Source: Bacillota bacterium (GTDB taxonomy: Bacteria; Bacillota; Clostridia; Peptostreptococcales; Anaerovoracaceae). Taken from it: a stretch of 51,783 bases of DNA. The stretch spans positions 1 through 51,783 of the forward strand of contig JALEHL010000100.1 in the NCBI GenBank assembly GCA_022770665.1. Direction: 5' to 3'. The notes under the pieces are model-generated. The model was not told the origin of the DNA and made no database searches. It saw only the letters and a list, made by a program, of their open reading frames with translations. Below, in pieces: positions 1 to 9,576 of this stretch; the first letter of the stretch is position 1, and the number at the start of each line of letters is the position of its first letter. Both the position numbers and the translations under genes were made by a program.

Positions 1-1
1 C

Positions 2-685
2 CTTTCGATTGAAGATGGGGATATTTTCGGTATTATCGGCATGAGCGGCGCCGGGAAAAGTACCCTGGTTCGATGTATCAATATGCTGGAACGTCCAAGC
101 GCCGGAACCATTGAAATTGACGGCTGTGACCTGAGCCGACTTTCCGAGTCAGAGCTTCGGAAAAAGCGACAGGAAATCACCATGATTTTTCAGAACTTCA
201 ATCTGCTCATGCAGAGAAACTGTCTGAAAAATGTCTGTTTTCCCCTGGATCTTGCCGGTGTGAAACGGGCAGAGGCCAGAGAAAAAGCCATGGAGCTTCT
301 CCGGCTGGTGGGACTGCAGGACAAGGCCCTTGCTTATCCCGCTCAGCTTTCCGGCGGGCAGCAGCAGAGAGTCGCCATTGCCAGGGCCCTGGCCACCACG
401 CCCAGGGTGCTTCTCTGCGATGAAGCGACCAGTGCCCTGGATCCTGCCACCACCCTCTCCATCCTTGATCTGATTCAGGATATCAATCAGCGTCTGGGGA
501 TCACCGTGGTTATCATTACCCACCAGATGAGCGTAGTTCAGAGGATCTGCCGCCACGTGGCCATCCTGGAACATGGCCGTGTGGCAGAGCAGGGCACCGT
601 TTCTGATGTATTCATCAATCCGCAGTCTCAGGCGGCAAAGCAGCTGGTCTTTTCGCTTTCGGAAGAGGTGCAGCCCAATGTTTGA
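2..685 (+). CDS. metN: Methionine-type ABC transporter ATP-binding protein MetN (5' truncated by window edge)
   Basis: Frame is open from base 2 (LSIEDGDIFGIIGMSGAGKSTL); Walker A GMSGAGKST, signature LSGGQQQR, Walker B VLLCDEATSALDP; directly followed by a MetI-like permease. Confidence 0.88.
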   Translation, partial: LSIEDGDIFGIIGMSGAGKSTLVRCINMLERPSAGTIEIDGCDLSRLSESELRKKRQEITMIFQNFNLLMQRNCLKNVCFPLDLAGVKRAEAREKAMELLRLVGLQDKALAYPAQLSGGQQQRVAIARALATTPRVLLCDEATSALDPATTLSILDLIQDINQRLGITVVIITHQMSVVQRICRHVAILEHGRVAEQGTVSDVFINPQSQAAKQLVFSLSEEVQPNV

Positions 686-1391
686 AAAGCTTTTCAATCC
701 CGAAACGCTGACAGCCGCGTGGGAAATCGTCCGGAGCCAGTTTCCTCTGGCACTCCGGGAAACCGTATACGTCACGGTGCTTGCCACCGCATTCGCCTTC
801 CTTCTGGGCCTGCCTCTGGGTGTTCTTCTTGTCACCGGAGATGCAGGCGGCATCCGGCCCCTGCCGGGGTGGCTGATGAAACTGATCAATACGGTGATCA
901 ATCTGCTTCGTTCCATACCGTTTCTGATTCTGATGATCCTGGTCTTTCCTTTGACCCGGCTTCTGGCGGGTACCGTCGTAGGAACTACCGCTTCCATCGT
1001 ACCTCTGGTCATTGCGTCGTTCCCGTTTGTAGCGAGGCTGGCGGAAAGCAGTCTGCGGGAGGTTAATCCCAATCTCATCGAAATGGCGCAGAGTATGGGT
1101 GCGTCTCCTCTGCAGATTGTGCAGAAGGTACTTCTCCCCGAAAGCGTTCCGTCTCTGCTGTCCAATGCCACCATCGCCATTACCACCATCCTGGGATACT
1201 CTGCCATGAGCGGAATCATCGGCGGAGGCGGACTGGGTAAAATCGCCATCAACTATGGCTATTATCGATACCAGTATCTGGTTATGCTGCTGGCGGTGAT
1301 TCTTCTGATCGTACTGGTCCAGCTGTTCCAGTCTGTCGGCACCCATCTGGCCGTATCTTCGGATAAACGGCTGAAAAAACAGGCAAAATAA
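678..1391 (+). CDS. metI: Methionine-type ABC transporter permease MetI
   Basis: ATG at 678 overlaps metN stop (MFEKLFNPETLTAAWEIVRSQFPLALRETVYVTVLAT...); typical MetI permease sequence ESSLREVNPNLIEMAQSMGASPLQIVQKVLLPES. The ORF-track start at 573 lies inside metN. Confidence 0.88.
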   Translation: MFEKLFNPETLTAAWEIVRSQFPLALRETVYVTVLATAFAFLLGLPLGVLLVTGDAGGIRPLPGWLMKLINTVINLLRSIPFLILMILVFPLTRLLAGTVVGTTASIVPLVIASFPFVARLAESSLREVNPNLIEMAQSMGASPLQIVQKVLLPESVPSLLSNATIAITTILGYSAMSGIIGGGGLGKIAINYGYYRYQYLVMLLAVILLIVLVQLFQSVGTHLAVSSDKRLKKQAK

Positions 1392-1421
1392 CATTTATCT
1401 ATCAGGAAAGGATCGCAAAAC

Positions 1422-2483
1422 ATGAAAGCATTAATTGCAATGAGCGGCGGGGTCGATTCCAGCGTGGCGGCAAAGCTGATGGTGGACCAGGGTTATACCT
1501 GTATCGGCTGCACCATGAAGTTTTACCACAATGAGGATGCCGGGATTCCCCGTTCTCACACCTGCTGTTCTCTGGATGATGTGGAGGATGCACGCAGTGT
1601 GGCATACAAGCTGGGAATTCCGTATTATGTATTTAATTTTACCCGTGATTTCAAGACAAAGGTTATCGACAAGTTTGTGGACAGCTATCTGCGTGGAATT
1701 ACGCCCAATCCCTGCATCGACTGTAACCGGTATCTGAAATTCGCCAAGCTTTTTGAGCGGGCGCAGATCCTGGATTGCGACTATGTGGTCACCGGTCACT
1801 ACGCCCGGATTGAAAAAGAAGGCGGAAAATATATTTTGAAAAAAGCGCTGGACGAGACCAAGGACCAGAGCTATGTGCTCTATGACATGACTCAGAACCA
1901 GCTGGCCCATACGCTATTTCCGCTGGGAAGTCTTCGAAAGGCAGAGACCAGACGTATCGCACAGGCCTGCGGGTTCATTAATGCGGATAAGCCTGACAGT
2001 CAGGATATCTGCTTTGTTCCGGACGGCGACTATGCCTCCGTCATTGAGCTTCATACGGGAAAAAAGTCACAGCCGGGGGATTTCATTGATTTGGATGGCC
2101 ATGTTCTGGGACAGCATCGCGGCATTATCCATTACACCATCGGTCAGCGAAAGGGTCTGAGCATTTCCGCACCGCAGCCGCTTTATGTCTGCCGCATTCT
2201 GCCGGAAACGAATCAGGTTGTGCTCGGTCCGGATTCTGCACTTTTCCGCACGGAGGTGGACGTGGACAGGTTTCACTGGATCGCCGGGGATCCTCCGGCA
2301 TCCTCCTTCCGATGCAAAGCAAAGCTGCGTTACCGCCATCCCGAGGCACCTGTCACAGTTTCTGTGTCTGAAAACGGAACGGTGCACCTTTCCTTCGACC
2401 TGCCGCAGCGCGCCGTAACACCCGGTCAGGCTGCCGTTCTCTACGATGGAGATGTGGTACTGGGCGGCGGCGTCATTCTTTAG
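1422..2483 (+). CDS. mnmA: tRNA-specific 2-thiouridylase MnmA
   Basis: PP-loop MSGGVDSSVAA, NPCIDCNRYLKF, DSQDICFVPDGDY and TIGQRKGL motifs; RBS AGGAAAGGA upstream. Confidence 0.93.
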   Translation: MKALIAMSGGVDSSVAAKLMVDQGYTCIGCTMKFYHNEDAGIPRSHTCCSLDDVEDARSVAYKLGIPYYVFNFTRDFKTKVIDKFVDSYLRGITPNPCIDCNRYLKFAKLFERAQILDCDYVVTGHYARIEKEGGKYILKKALDETKDQSYVLYDMTQNQLAHTLFPLGSLRKAETRRIAQACGFINADKPDSQDICFVPDGDYASVIELHTGKKSQPGDFIDLDGHVLGQHRGIIHYTIGQRKGLSISAPQPLYVCRILPETNQVVLGPDSALFRTEVDVDRFHWIAGDPPASSFRCKAKLRYRHPEAPVTVSVSENGTVHLSFDLPQRAVTPGQAAVLYDGDVVLGGGVIL

Positions 2484-2605
2484 AAAAAGCCGTGCGAAAA
2501 TATTTTGCGAAAAATAAAAAAATTACAAGTTCTAATCTTCCTTTCATCTTGACAGACTATACTTAGGCCATAAACTCACATACAAAAGAAAGGGGATTTA
2601 GAAAT

Positions 2606-3559
2606 ATGAAAAACATTTTAAACACACCGAAAAGGAAAATCGCCGCGGCTGTCATCGCAGCCGTTGTGATCATCGGCTGCATCTACCTGGCCACGACCGC
2701 CGCAGGTGCAGCAAACAGCCAGAGCCGGGGAGTCGGTCTGGAAAAGAGCATCGCCGTGGCCCTGGCCGACGCAGGGCTGAAGCAGGACCAGGTTCAGAAC
2801 CTCAAGGGTAGCTTCGATCAGGAGGACGGCCTGGAGGTCTACGATGTATATTTCGAAGCCAACGGATTTGAATACGAGTACACCATCAAGGCAGCTGACG
2901 GAACGATCCTGGAATCGGAAATCGAAACGCCGGACGGGAAAATCGTGACAGCAGAGGAAGCCAGAGATATCGGCCTGGAGAAAGCGAAGGCCGCTGCACT
3001 GAGCCATGCGGGTGTAGCAGAAAAAGACGTCACCTTCACCAAGAGCAAGAAAGATTCCGATGACGGACGTCTCGTGTATGAATTTGAATTTGTAAAGGGA
3101 TCCACAGAATACGATTATGAGGTGGATGCTGCCACCGGCTCCATCCTTGCTTTCAGCAAAGAAACGGTGGATTCCGCAGAGAATGCTTCCGGAACACAAT
3201 CAGCACCATCTGCTTCTGGTCAGGGCCCATCCTCCGCTGCTTCTTCTTCCACTGCTTCTTCCGCATCCGGTCATCCATCTTCCAGTTATATCGGCGTGGA
3301 TAAGGCAAAATCCATTGCTTTAAATCATGCCGGTGTCAAAGCTTCCGCAGCGACCTTCACCAAGGCTAAGCTGGACAGAAATGACGGGCATTATGACTAT
3401 GAGATTGAATTCTATGCCGGAGGTGTCGAATATGAATACGAAATCGATGCGACTTCCGGAAAGATCCGTGAATATGACAGTGAACCGATGGAGGACGATG
3501 ACTGGGATGATCACGATGAGGATCACGATGACGACCATGATGATGAATGGGACGATTAA
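2606..3559 (+). CDS. PepSY-domain repeat protein with N-terminal membrane anchor and Asp/His-rich C-terminal tail
   Basis: N-terminal hydrophobic segment; three repeats of the type AKAAALSHAGV...(F/V)TKxKxDxxDGxxxYExEF...YEYEIDAxxGxI; tail EDDDWDDHDEDHDDDHDDEWDD. Confidence 0.85.
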   Translation: MKNILNTPKRKIAAAVIAAVVIIGCIYLATTAAGAANSQSRGVGLEKSIAVALADAGLKQDQVQNLKGSFDQEDGLEVYDVYFEANGFEYEYTIKAADGTILESEIETPDGKIVTAEEARDIGLEKAKAAALSHAGVAEKDVTFTKSKKDSDDGRLVYEFEFVKGSTEYDYEVDAATGSILAFSKETVDSAENASGTQSAPSASGQGPSSAASSSTASSASGHPSSSYIGVDKAKSIALNHAGVKASAATFTKAKLDRNDGHYDYEIEFYAGGVEYEYEIDATSGKIREYDSEPMEDDDWDDHDEDHDDDHDDEWDD

Positions 3560-3593
3560 ACATTATTTTTGAAACGATATTTCTGAGATACAG

Positions 3594-3632
3594 AACAGGC
3601 CTGGATATCACTGGATTCCGGGCCTGTTTTTT
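3594..3632 (+). terminator. Rho-independent terminator between convergent PepSY and CoA-transferase genes
   Basis: AACAGGCC...GGGCCTGTTTTTTC stem-loop plus T-tract. Confidence 0.75.
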
Positions 3633-3640
3633 CTATTCTC

Positions 3641-4996
3641 TTACAGCAGTTTGCTGCTGTTTTTCCAGATTCCCATTTTCTCTGCTTCGCGGATTAATTC
3701 ATCCCGGAAATCCGGATGCGCTATATTGATCAGAAGTTCTGCCCTTTCCCAGGTGGTTTTCCCTTTCAGATCGGCTGCACCATACTCAGTGACAATAAAG
3801 TTGGTCGCCATCCGAGGCGTCGTTACGATCGCTCCCTGCGGAAGAAGAGGCGATATCAGCGATTCTACCGTTCCATCCGGCAGTGTTCTGGTGGAAGGTG
3901 TGCACAGAAAACTCTGACCGCCTACAGACTGATATGCACCCAGAACGAAATCAAGCTGCCCGCCGGTACCGCTGATCTGACGATGGCCGGCTGTCTCTGA
4001 GCAGACTTGTCCGTAAAGATCCACCTGGATACAGCTGTTTACCGACACGAAATTATCAATCTGTGCAATTGTCGCAATATTATTGACATAATCAACTGGT
4101 GCGCTGCAGCAGATCGGATTGTCGTCAATAAAATCATACAGCCGTTTCGTGCCGCCGGCAAAAGTATACACAGCTTTTCCCTTGTCGATCGGCTTATTGC
4201 CTGTGAGTTTTCCGGCTTCAAACAGGTCCACGTAAGCATCGGTTAGCATCTCTGTGTGCGCATTGATATTCCTCTGATCGGATTCTGCAAGCATGGAGCC
4301 GATGCACAGCGGCAGACTTCCGATACCCAGCTGGAGCGTGCTGTGGCTTTTGATCCTCGGAACAATATACGATGCGATCTTCCGGTCAATTTCTGTCGGT
4401 TCTTTGGCCGTAAGCTCTGTCAGCGGCGTATTGCTGCCTTCCACCACATAATCGATTCCGTAGAGATTCAGCTGGGTCTGATATCCATGGGCAATCGGCA
4501 TATTCTCATTGACTTCCACGATGATCATTTTCGCCGATTTAATTACGCCCCACATATCTGCAACCTGCGGACCTAAGTTGAAATTTCCATGCTCGTCCAT
4601 AGGTGCTACCTGAAACATTGCGATATCGATTTCACAGTCGTTATTAACCCAGAGGAACGGTAATTCATTAAACATCATCGGAATATACCAGCAGCGTCCA
4701 TCGTCCGACATTTTGCGGTCAAAGGCACTGAAATGAGCCGATGCGAAACGGACCTGCTCATTACTTTCTGTCGCAAGATACGTTTCAAATGGTTTTTCTC
4801 GAATTGAAACAGTGCTGATAACTTCTACATTTCTCAGATCCTTCGCCCGCCTGGCGATTGCACGGTCAATATCTACGATAGAACCGCATCCCAGTCCGAA
4901 ATGAAGCCGGTCTCCGTTTTTTACCTTCGCTGCTGCCTCATCGGCGGTGATCAGCTTTTTCCGATACTCCGCCTGCAGTTCTGATACCTTATACAT
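3641..4996 (-). CDS. Acetyl-CoA hydrolase/transferase family protein (4-hydroxybutyrate/butyryl-CoA:acetate CoA-transferase-like)
   Basis: Motifs LGIGSLPLCIGSML, HTEMLTDAYVDLFEAGKLTG, SGTGGQLDFVLGAYQSVGGQSF and VTEYGAADLKGKTTWERAELLINIAHPDFRDEL are characteristic of the CoA-transferase family. Confidence 0.85.
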   Translation of the reverse strand: MYKVSELQAEYRKKLITADEAAAKVKNGDRLHFGLGCGSIVDIDRAIARRAKDLRNVEVISTVSIREKPFETYLATESNEQVRFASAHFSAFDRKMSDDGRCWYIPMMFNELPFLWVNNDCEIDIAMFQVAPMDEHGNFNLGPQVADMWGVIKSAKMIIVEVNENMPIAHGYQTQLNLYGIDYVVEGSNTPLTELTAKEPTEIDRKIASYIVPRIKSHSTLQLGIGSLPLCIGSMLAESDQRNINAHTEMLTDAYVDLFEAGKLTGNKPIDKGKAVYTFAGGTKRLYDFIDDNPICCSAPVDYVNNIATIAQIDNFVSVNSCIQVDLYGQVCSETAGHRQISGTGGQLDFVLGAYQSVGGQSFLCTPSTRTLPDGTVESLISPLLPQGAIVTTPRMATNFIVTEYGAADLKGKTTWERAELLINIAHPDFRDELIREAEKMGIWKNSSKLL

Positions 4997-5218
4997 CTTA
5001 CTTCACCCTTTTCTTTCTTTCTTCATACATCACATACATCACTCATCCTGCGAACAAAACATCCGCAAGTTTGATATATATTTAACAAAGCATATCTACA
5101 TTTTACTACATTTCCATCGAAAATACAATATACAAAGGAGGTACTTCAAAAAAGAATTTGATCCGCTAAAATTCATTGCTATTTTTTCTGCTTTGTGCTA
5201 AAATATCTCTTATGATAT

Positions 5219-5293
5219 GTCTCCGTAGTTAAATGGATATAACAGTGCTCTCCTAAAGCATAGTTGCCGGTTCGATTCCGGCCGGGGATACCA
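5219..5293 (+). tRNA. tRNA-Arg (anticodon CCT)
   Basis: Cloverleaf folds by eye: acceptor GTCTCCG/CGGGGAT, anticodon stem GTGCT/AGCAT with loop CTCCTAA (anticodon CCT), T-loop GGTTCGATTCC, encoded CCA. Confidence 0.93.
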
Positions 5294-5301
5294 TTTTCGT
5301 G

Positions 5302-5326
5302 AATCCGGTTCCATCCGGATTTTTTC
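5302..5326 (+). terminator. Terminator downstream of tRNA-Arg
   Basis: AATCCGG-TTCCAT-CCGGATT followed by a T-tract. Confidence 0.75.
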
Positions 5327-5389
5327 ATTTCGTGCCCGGGCTGTTTATGTTTTCTGTTCCGGGCGGCTGAATCTTCTGGGAGGATTTTT

Positions 5390-7204
5390 TTGATTTTACT
5401 CAACGCTTCGGATATTTCAAAATCGTATACAGCATCTCCTCTGCTTTCCCACCTTTCTTTTTCTGTGAACGAAGGCGATAAGATCGGTCTGATCGGGGTT
5501 AACGGCACAGGAAAGTCTACACTTCTTCGGATCACTGCAGGCATCGAAGAACCGGATTCCGGAAGAATCGTTCTGACTAGCGGTGTGCGCATCGGCTATC
5601 TTCCACAGGCCCCTTCCTTCGATCCGCAGGCTACTGTGCTGGAACAGGCCGTCAGCTATCTGACACCGGAAACGCTCTCCGAGGGGGATTATAAATGCAA
5701 GTCCATGCTGAACCAGCTGGGTATTACACAATTTGATCAGCAAATGGGCCTTCTGTCCGGCGGCGAGCGGAAGCGAGTCGCCATGGCCGGTATTTTTACC
5801 AACCCCTGCGATATTCTGATTCTGGACGAACCGACGAACCATATTGACAGCGCCACTGTGGAATGGCTCGAAAATTATCTGAAAAAGTTCCGCGGCGCAA
5901 TCTTTATGGTGACCCATGACCGCTATTTTCTCGACCGGGTCACCAATGTGATTCTGGAACTCACAAACGGCAAGCTGTACCGCCATGAAGGCAACTATGA
6001 AATCTATCTGGAAAACCGGGCATCTCGTGAAGAAATGGCTCTCGCTTCCGAACGGAAACGCCGGACGCTGTACCGCAGGGAACTGGAGTGGATGCGCCGG
6101 GGTGCACAGGCCAGGACCACCAAAGCCAAAGGCCGAATCGACCGCTTCCATCAGCTGGAAGGCAGCAAGCTCATCGTGTCGGATTCCGCACTGGAAATGA
6201 AATCGGTCTCTTCACGTCTCGGAAGAAAGATTATTGAGCTGAATCACATTTCGAAATCGTTTGACAGCGTTCCTGTGATCTCCGATTTTACCTATACCGT
6301 ACTTCGAAACGACAGGATCGGTATCATCGGAGAAAACGGCAGCGGAAAGTCTACCCTGCTGAAAATAATCTGCGGGGAGCTGGGGCCGGACAGCGGTACT
6401 GTAGAAATCGGCGAGACGGTGAAGATCGGTTATTTCTCCCAGGAAAATGAACATATGGATAAATCCCGCCGCGTTATTGAATATATCTGTGACATTGCGC
6501 ACAATGTAAAGACAGAGGACGGTTATGTCAGTGCATCTCAGATGCTGGAACGGTTTCTCTTTCCTCCTCATATGCACTCCATTCCGGTCGGACGTCTCTC
6601 TGGCGGCGAGCAGCGCAGACTCTATCTTCTCGGGATTCTGATGAGCGCACCGAATGTGCTGCTTCTGGACGAACCGACCAATGATCTTGATATCGACACG
6701 CTGTGTGTTCTGGAAGATTATCTGGATTCTTTTCAAGGTGCTGTGATCGCGGTATCCCATGACCGTCATTTCATAGACCGTATCGCAGTCCGTACCTTTG
6801 TCTATGAGGGAAACGGGCATATTTCCCATTATCCCGGAGGTTATACAGACTGGGTAAAGCGTCGGAACATCTGTCCGCCATCTGAAGCGCCGGACAAATC
6901 TGCCGGAAAAAAAGAAAGCAGCTCGCGCAGATCATCCGAAACAGGAGATGTTTCGAAGAAAAAACTGAAGTTTACTTTTAAAGAGCAGCGTGAATTCGAA
7001 ACCATCGACGATGACATTGCAGCGCTGGAAGAGGAGCTGGCAGAACTGGACCGTCAGATCAGTCAGGCCGGCAGCGATTACTGCAGACTGCAGGAGCTGA
7101 CTTCCCGCCAAGAGAGCCTTTCTGTTTCCCTTGACGAAAAGATGGATCGGTGGGTCTATCTAAACGATCTGGCCGAAAAAATTGAAGCACAAAAAAAGCG
7201 GTAG
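5390..7204 (+). CDS. ABC-F family ATP-binding cassette protein (Uup/EttA-like)
   Basis: TTG start with upstream GGGAGG; two ABC domains (GVNGTGKSTLL / GENGSGKSTLL; LSGGERKRVAMA / LSGGEQRRLYLL), ABC-F linker and C-terminal coiled coil; no TM domains. Confidence 0.9.
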   Translation: MILLNASDISKSYTASPLLSHLSFSVNEGDKIGLIGVNGTGKSTLLRITAGIEEPDSGRIVLTSGVRIGYLPQAPSFDPQATVLEQAVSYLTPETLSEGDYKCKSMLNQLGITQFDQQMGLLSGGERKRVAMAGIFTNPCDILILDEPTNHIDSATVEWLENYLKKFRGAIFMVTHDRYFLDRVTNVILELTNGKLYRHEGNYEIYLENRASREEMALASERKRRTLYRRELEWMRRGAQARTTKAKGRIDRFHQLEGSKLIVSDSALEMKSVSSRLGRKIIELNHISKSFDSVPVISDFTYTVLRNDRIGIIGENGSGKSTLLKIICGELGPDSGTVEIGETVKIGYFSQENEHMDKSRRVIEYICDIAHNVKTEDGYVSASQMLERFLFPPHMHSIPVGRLSGGEQRRLYLLGILMSAPNVLLLDEPTNDLDIDTLCVLEDYLDSFQGAVIAVSHDRHFIDRIAVRTFVYEGNGHISHYPGGYTDWVKRRNICPPSEAPDKSAGKKESSSRRSSETGDVSKKKLKFTFKEQREFETIDDDIAALEEELAELDRQISQAGSDYCRLQELTSRQESLSVSLDEKMDRWVYLNDLAEKIEAQKKR

Positions 7205-7230
7205 GAGTTTCCTGCCGCTTTCCTGTTCTT
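7197..7230 (+). terminator. Terminator overlapping ABC-F stop codon
   Basis: AGCGGTAGGA-GTT-TCCTGCCGCT followed by TTCCTGTTCTT. Confidence 0.65.
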
Positions 7231-7244
7231 TTCATTTTTTTTCA

Positions 7245-8099
7245 CTATTGATAGCACCGTTCCCGCTCTGCGCAGAGGTAATAACAGCTTTCGTTCTCTT
7301 CACTGGTGGTGCCCTGCAGCGCAACCGTCACTTTTTCTGTATATCCGTCTCCCTGGATGGATTTCTGCTCCAGCAGCAGATATTCATCCTGTGTTTTCTT
7401 TGCATTTTCAAAAGCGATTTCCGCAGCTTTCTTCAGACGGCTTTCGGAAAGAGTGATGCCCATGGCCTTTTTCACCGCGCTTTGAACAGACTGCAGGCTT
7501 TCTCCGTCTACCTTTGTAAAGTTTTCGGTGTAGAACCGCAGATACTGATAATATTTTCCTGTAGATTGCAGGTGATACACGCCGCCCTCGAAATAGCGGG
7601 ACTCCATCTCCCCGCCTTCCATGGCTGCTGCCAGAACCAGATCATCCATATCATCCTCCTCTTCCGGTTCATAACTGCTGAATACGTCATAACTTCCTCC
7701 CAGTGAGGATTTAATTCCCGTATTCATTCTCTCTTCCAGATCTCCTGTCAGATTCTCCAGATTTTTATAACTCATCTTCTCCAGCACAGCAGACATGCCG
7801 AAGTTCCTGCTGACTGAAAAGCCGAAATCAAAACTGGCCTGCATATCTTCAGCGCTGTAGCTGCCGGCATCGATGTCGCTGGCATCGTCTTTCACAGCTT
7901 CATCGTAGGTGCCCTCTTCTATAGTTTCTTCCCCATCTGATGCTTCCTCGCCCTCATCTTCTGTATCCGTCACGGCTGTATTGCTGTCCGTATCCTGTGG
8001 CGGTTCCTCATCTCCTTTGCTGCCGCAGCCGAATGCAGCAAAGGTCATTAAAAGGATCAGCAATACTGCTGCTGCTTTTTTCATGGCATTCTTCTTCAT
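7245..8099 (-). CDS. Putative lipoprotein of unknown function
   Basis: Signal peptide with lipobox (LLILLMTFAAFGC), acidic Glu/Asp/Thr-rich linker, unrecognised C-terminal region. Confidence 0.7.
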   Translation of the reverse strand: MKKNAMKKAAAVLLILLMTFAAFGCGSKGDEEPPQDTDSNTAVTDTEDEGEEASDGEETIEEGTYDEAVKDDASDIDAGSYSAEDMQASFDFGFSVSRNFGMSAVLEKMSYKNLENLTGDLEERMNTGIKSSLGGSYDVFSSYEPEEEDDMDDLVLAAAMEGGEMESRYFEGGVYHLQSTGKYYQYLRFYTENFTKVDGESLQSVQSAVKKAMGITLSESRLKKAAEIAFENAKKTQDEYLLLEQKSIQGDGYTEKVTVALQGTTSEENESCYYLCAERERCYQ

Positions 8100-8302
8100 A
8101 GGAATCGTCTCTCCTCATCGCTTTTTTTCTTTTATTATAACATAGCCGTTTGAGGAGTTTGTGATTTTTTTCTTATACTTTGGCATTTCTGCCGACATGA
8201 AGCGTATTAGACCACTGCTCGTCCTCTTTCATTTTATCAGATATTCCGAACCGGTTCCCGGGACAAGTCTTAGGAAGCATGCTGATTACGCTGCAGCTCA
8301 GG

Positions 8303-9451
8303 TCATTTTTCGTTCTTCCCCAGCTCCCATATTGCATCCGCCAGCGCCTCCATGTCTGCTGCCGTATTGTACGGGCCCACACTAATCCGCACTGCACCGC
8401 GATTCCATGTGCCAATCGTTTTATGTGCAAGGCCTGCACAGTGAAACCCGCCCCGCACACAGATCCCGTATCGGCTGCTGAGAATCTCTGTCAGTTCTTC
8501 CGGCCGATATCCTTTCAGATTCAGCAGCGTGATTCCCGTTTTTTTCTGCGGCGGCGGGCCATACAGCTGAACAAACGGCATCTCCACAAGTTTATCTTCC
8601 AGGCAGCAGATCAGTTCTTCTTCATAGCTGCCGATCACTTCCGGTCCGATCCTGCCTACAAAAGATGCCGCATATCCCAGACCGATAATCGCCGGTGCAT
8701 TTATGGTTCCGGCCTCAAAGCCCTCCGGATAGTCTCCCGGCTGCATTCGGCTTTTGGATTCCGTTCCTGTTCCACCCTGCAAAAGCGGCTGCAGCGCAAT
8801 GTCCTCCTGTACATATAGCCCTCCTGTACCAAGGGGGCCCAGAAGACCTTTGTGGCCGGGAAATGCCATCATACTTGCATGCAGTGCACTGACATCCAGA
8901 TCCATACTTCCTGCTGCCTGCGCTGCATCGATCAGAAAGAGCACACCATGTCTATGGCAGATTCGTCCGATTTCTTTCAGCGGCATTTTGGTTCCTGTTA
9001 CATTCGAAGCTGCAGTGATGGCAACCAGCCTCGTATTCGGCCGAAGTGCACTTTCTATCTGCTCTGCGGCAAGAAATCCATTCCTGTCAGCCTGCAGCAC
9101 GGACTGCGTAATCCCTTTCCGTTCCAGTGATTTCAGCGGCCGAAGCACAGAATTATGCTCCATGGATGTGGTAATCACATGGTCTCCTTCCCGCAATATG
9201 CCGCGAATTGCCATGTTCAGCGCTTCCGTAGTGTTTTTCGTGAACAGCACGCGGGATCCGTCCTGAATGTGAAATATTTCAGCAACCTCCCGCCTTGCAT
9301 GATAGACTGCCTCCCCTGTTTTCATTGACATTCTGTGACCGGAACGGCCGGGATTGCCGCAGTAATACATCATGCATTCTTCCATGGCAGCGATCATGCC
9401 TTTCGGCTTAGGAAATGATGTGGCGCCATTATCAAGATAAATCATCTTCAA
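8303..9451 (-). CDS. Cysteine desulfurase family (class V aminotransferase) protein
   Basis: YLDNGATSFPKP N-terminus, TTEALN, SMEHNSVLRPL, LIDAAQAAGSMDLDV, AFPGHKGLLGPLGTGGLYV, CVRGGFHCAGLAHKTIGT. Confidence 0.88.
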   Translation of the reverse strand: MKMIYLDNGATSFPKPKGMIAAMEECMMYYCGNPGRSGHRMSMKTGEAVYHARREVAEIFHIQDGSRVLFTKNTTEALNMAIRGILREGDHVITTSMEHNSVLRPLKSLERKGITQSVLQADRNGFLAAEQIESALRPNTRLVAITAASNVTGTKMPLKEIGRICHRHGVLFLIDAAQAAGSMDLDVSALHASMMAFPGHKGLLGPLGTGGLYVQEDIALQPLLQGGTGTESKSRMQPGDYPEGFEAGTINAPAIIGLGYAASFVGRIGPEVIGSYEEELICCLEDKLVEMPFVQLYGPPPQKKTGITLLNLKGYRPEELTEILSSRYGICVRGGFHCAGLAHKTIGTWNRGAVRISVGPYNTAADMEALADAIWELGKNEK

Positions 9452-9465
9452 CTCCTCCTGCGCAG

Positions 9466-9492
9466 AAAAATAGAGGGCATTCCTGCCCTCTA
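9466..9492 (-). terminator. Terminator downstream of the YdcF/SanA-like gene
   Basis: On the minus strand AGAGGGCA-GGAA-TGCCCTCT followed by ATTTTT. Confidence 0.65.
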
Positions 9493-9576
9493 CATACTAT
9501 GCGTTTCCCGCAAAATATTTCCTCCCGCTTTTTCCTGTTCCCGGTCTTTATTTATTCTATTTTATTTATTCTCCAT

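Noticed and set aside
149-1252. Long (367 aa) antisense ORF opposite metN/metI, plus 615..1394 minus
   Set aside because: Mirrors well-supported metNI on the opposite strand; composition (Arg/Pro/Ser/Thr-rich) looks like a codon-bias artefact and no family is recognisable.
5140-5218. Possible small RNA or ORF upstream of tRNA-Arg
   Set aside because: Only a short AT-rich ORF (4947..5201) without homology; more likely tRNA promoter region.
8253-8266. Possible Noc-binding site (GGTTCCCGGGACAA)
   Set aside because: Only about 10/14 match to ATTTCCCGGGAAAT, single occurrence, not palindromic in the flanks.
8100-8302. Intergenic gap between the lipoprotein and cysteine-desulfurase genes as a possible ncRNA
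   Set aside because: Small ORFs on both strands lack support and no convincing conserved structure or promoter-terminator pair could be seen by eye.
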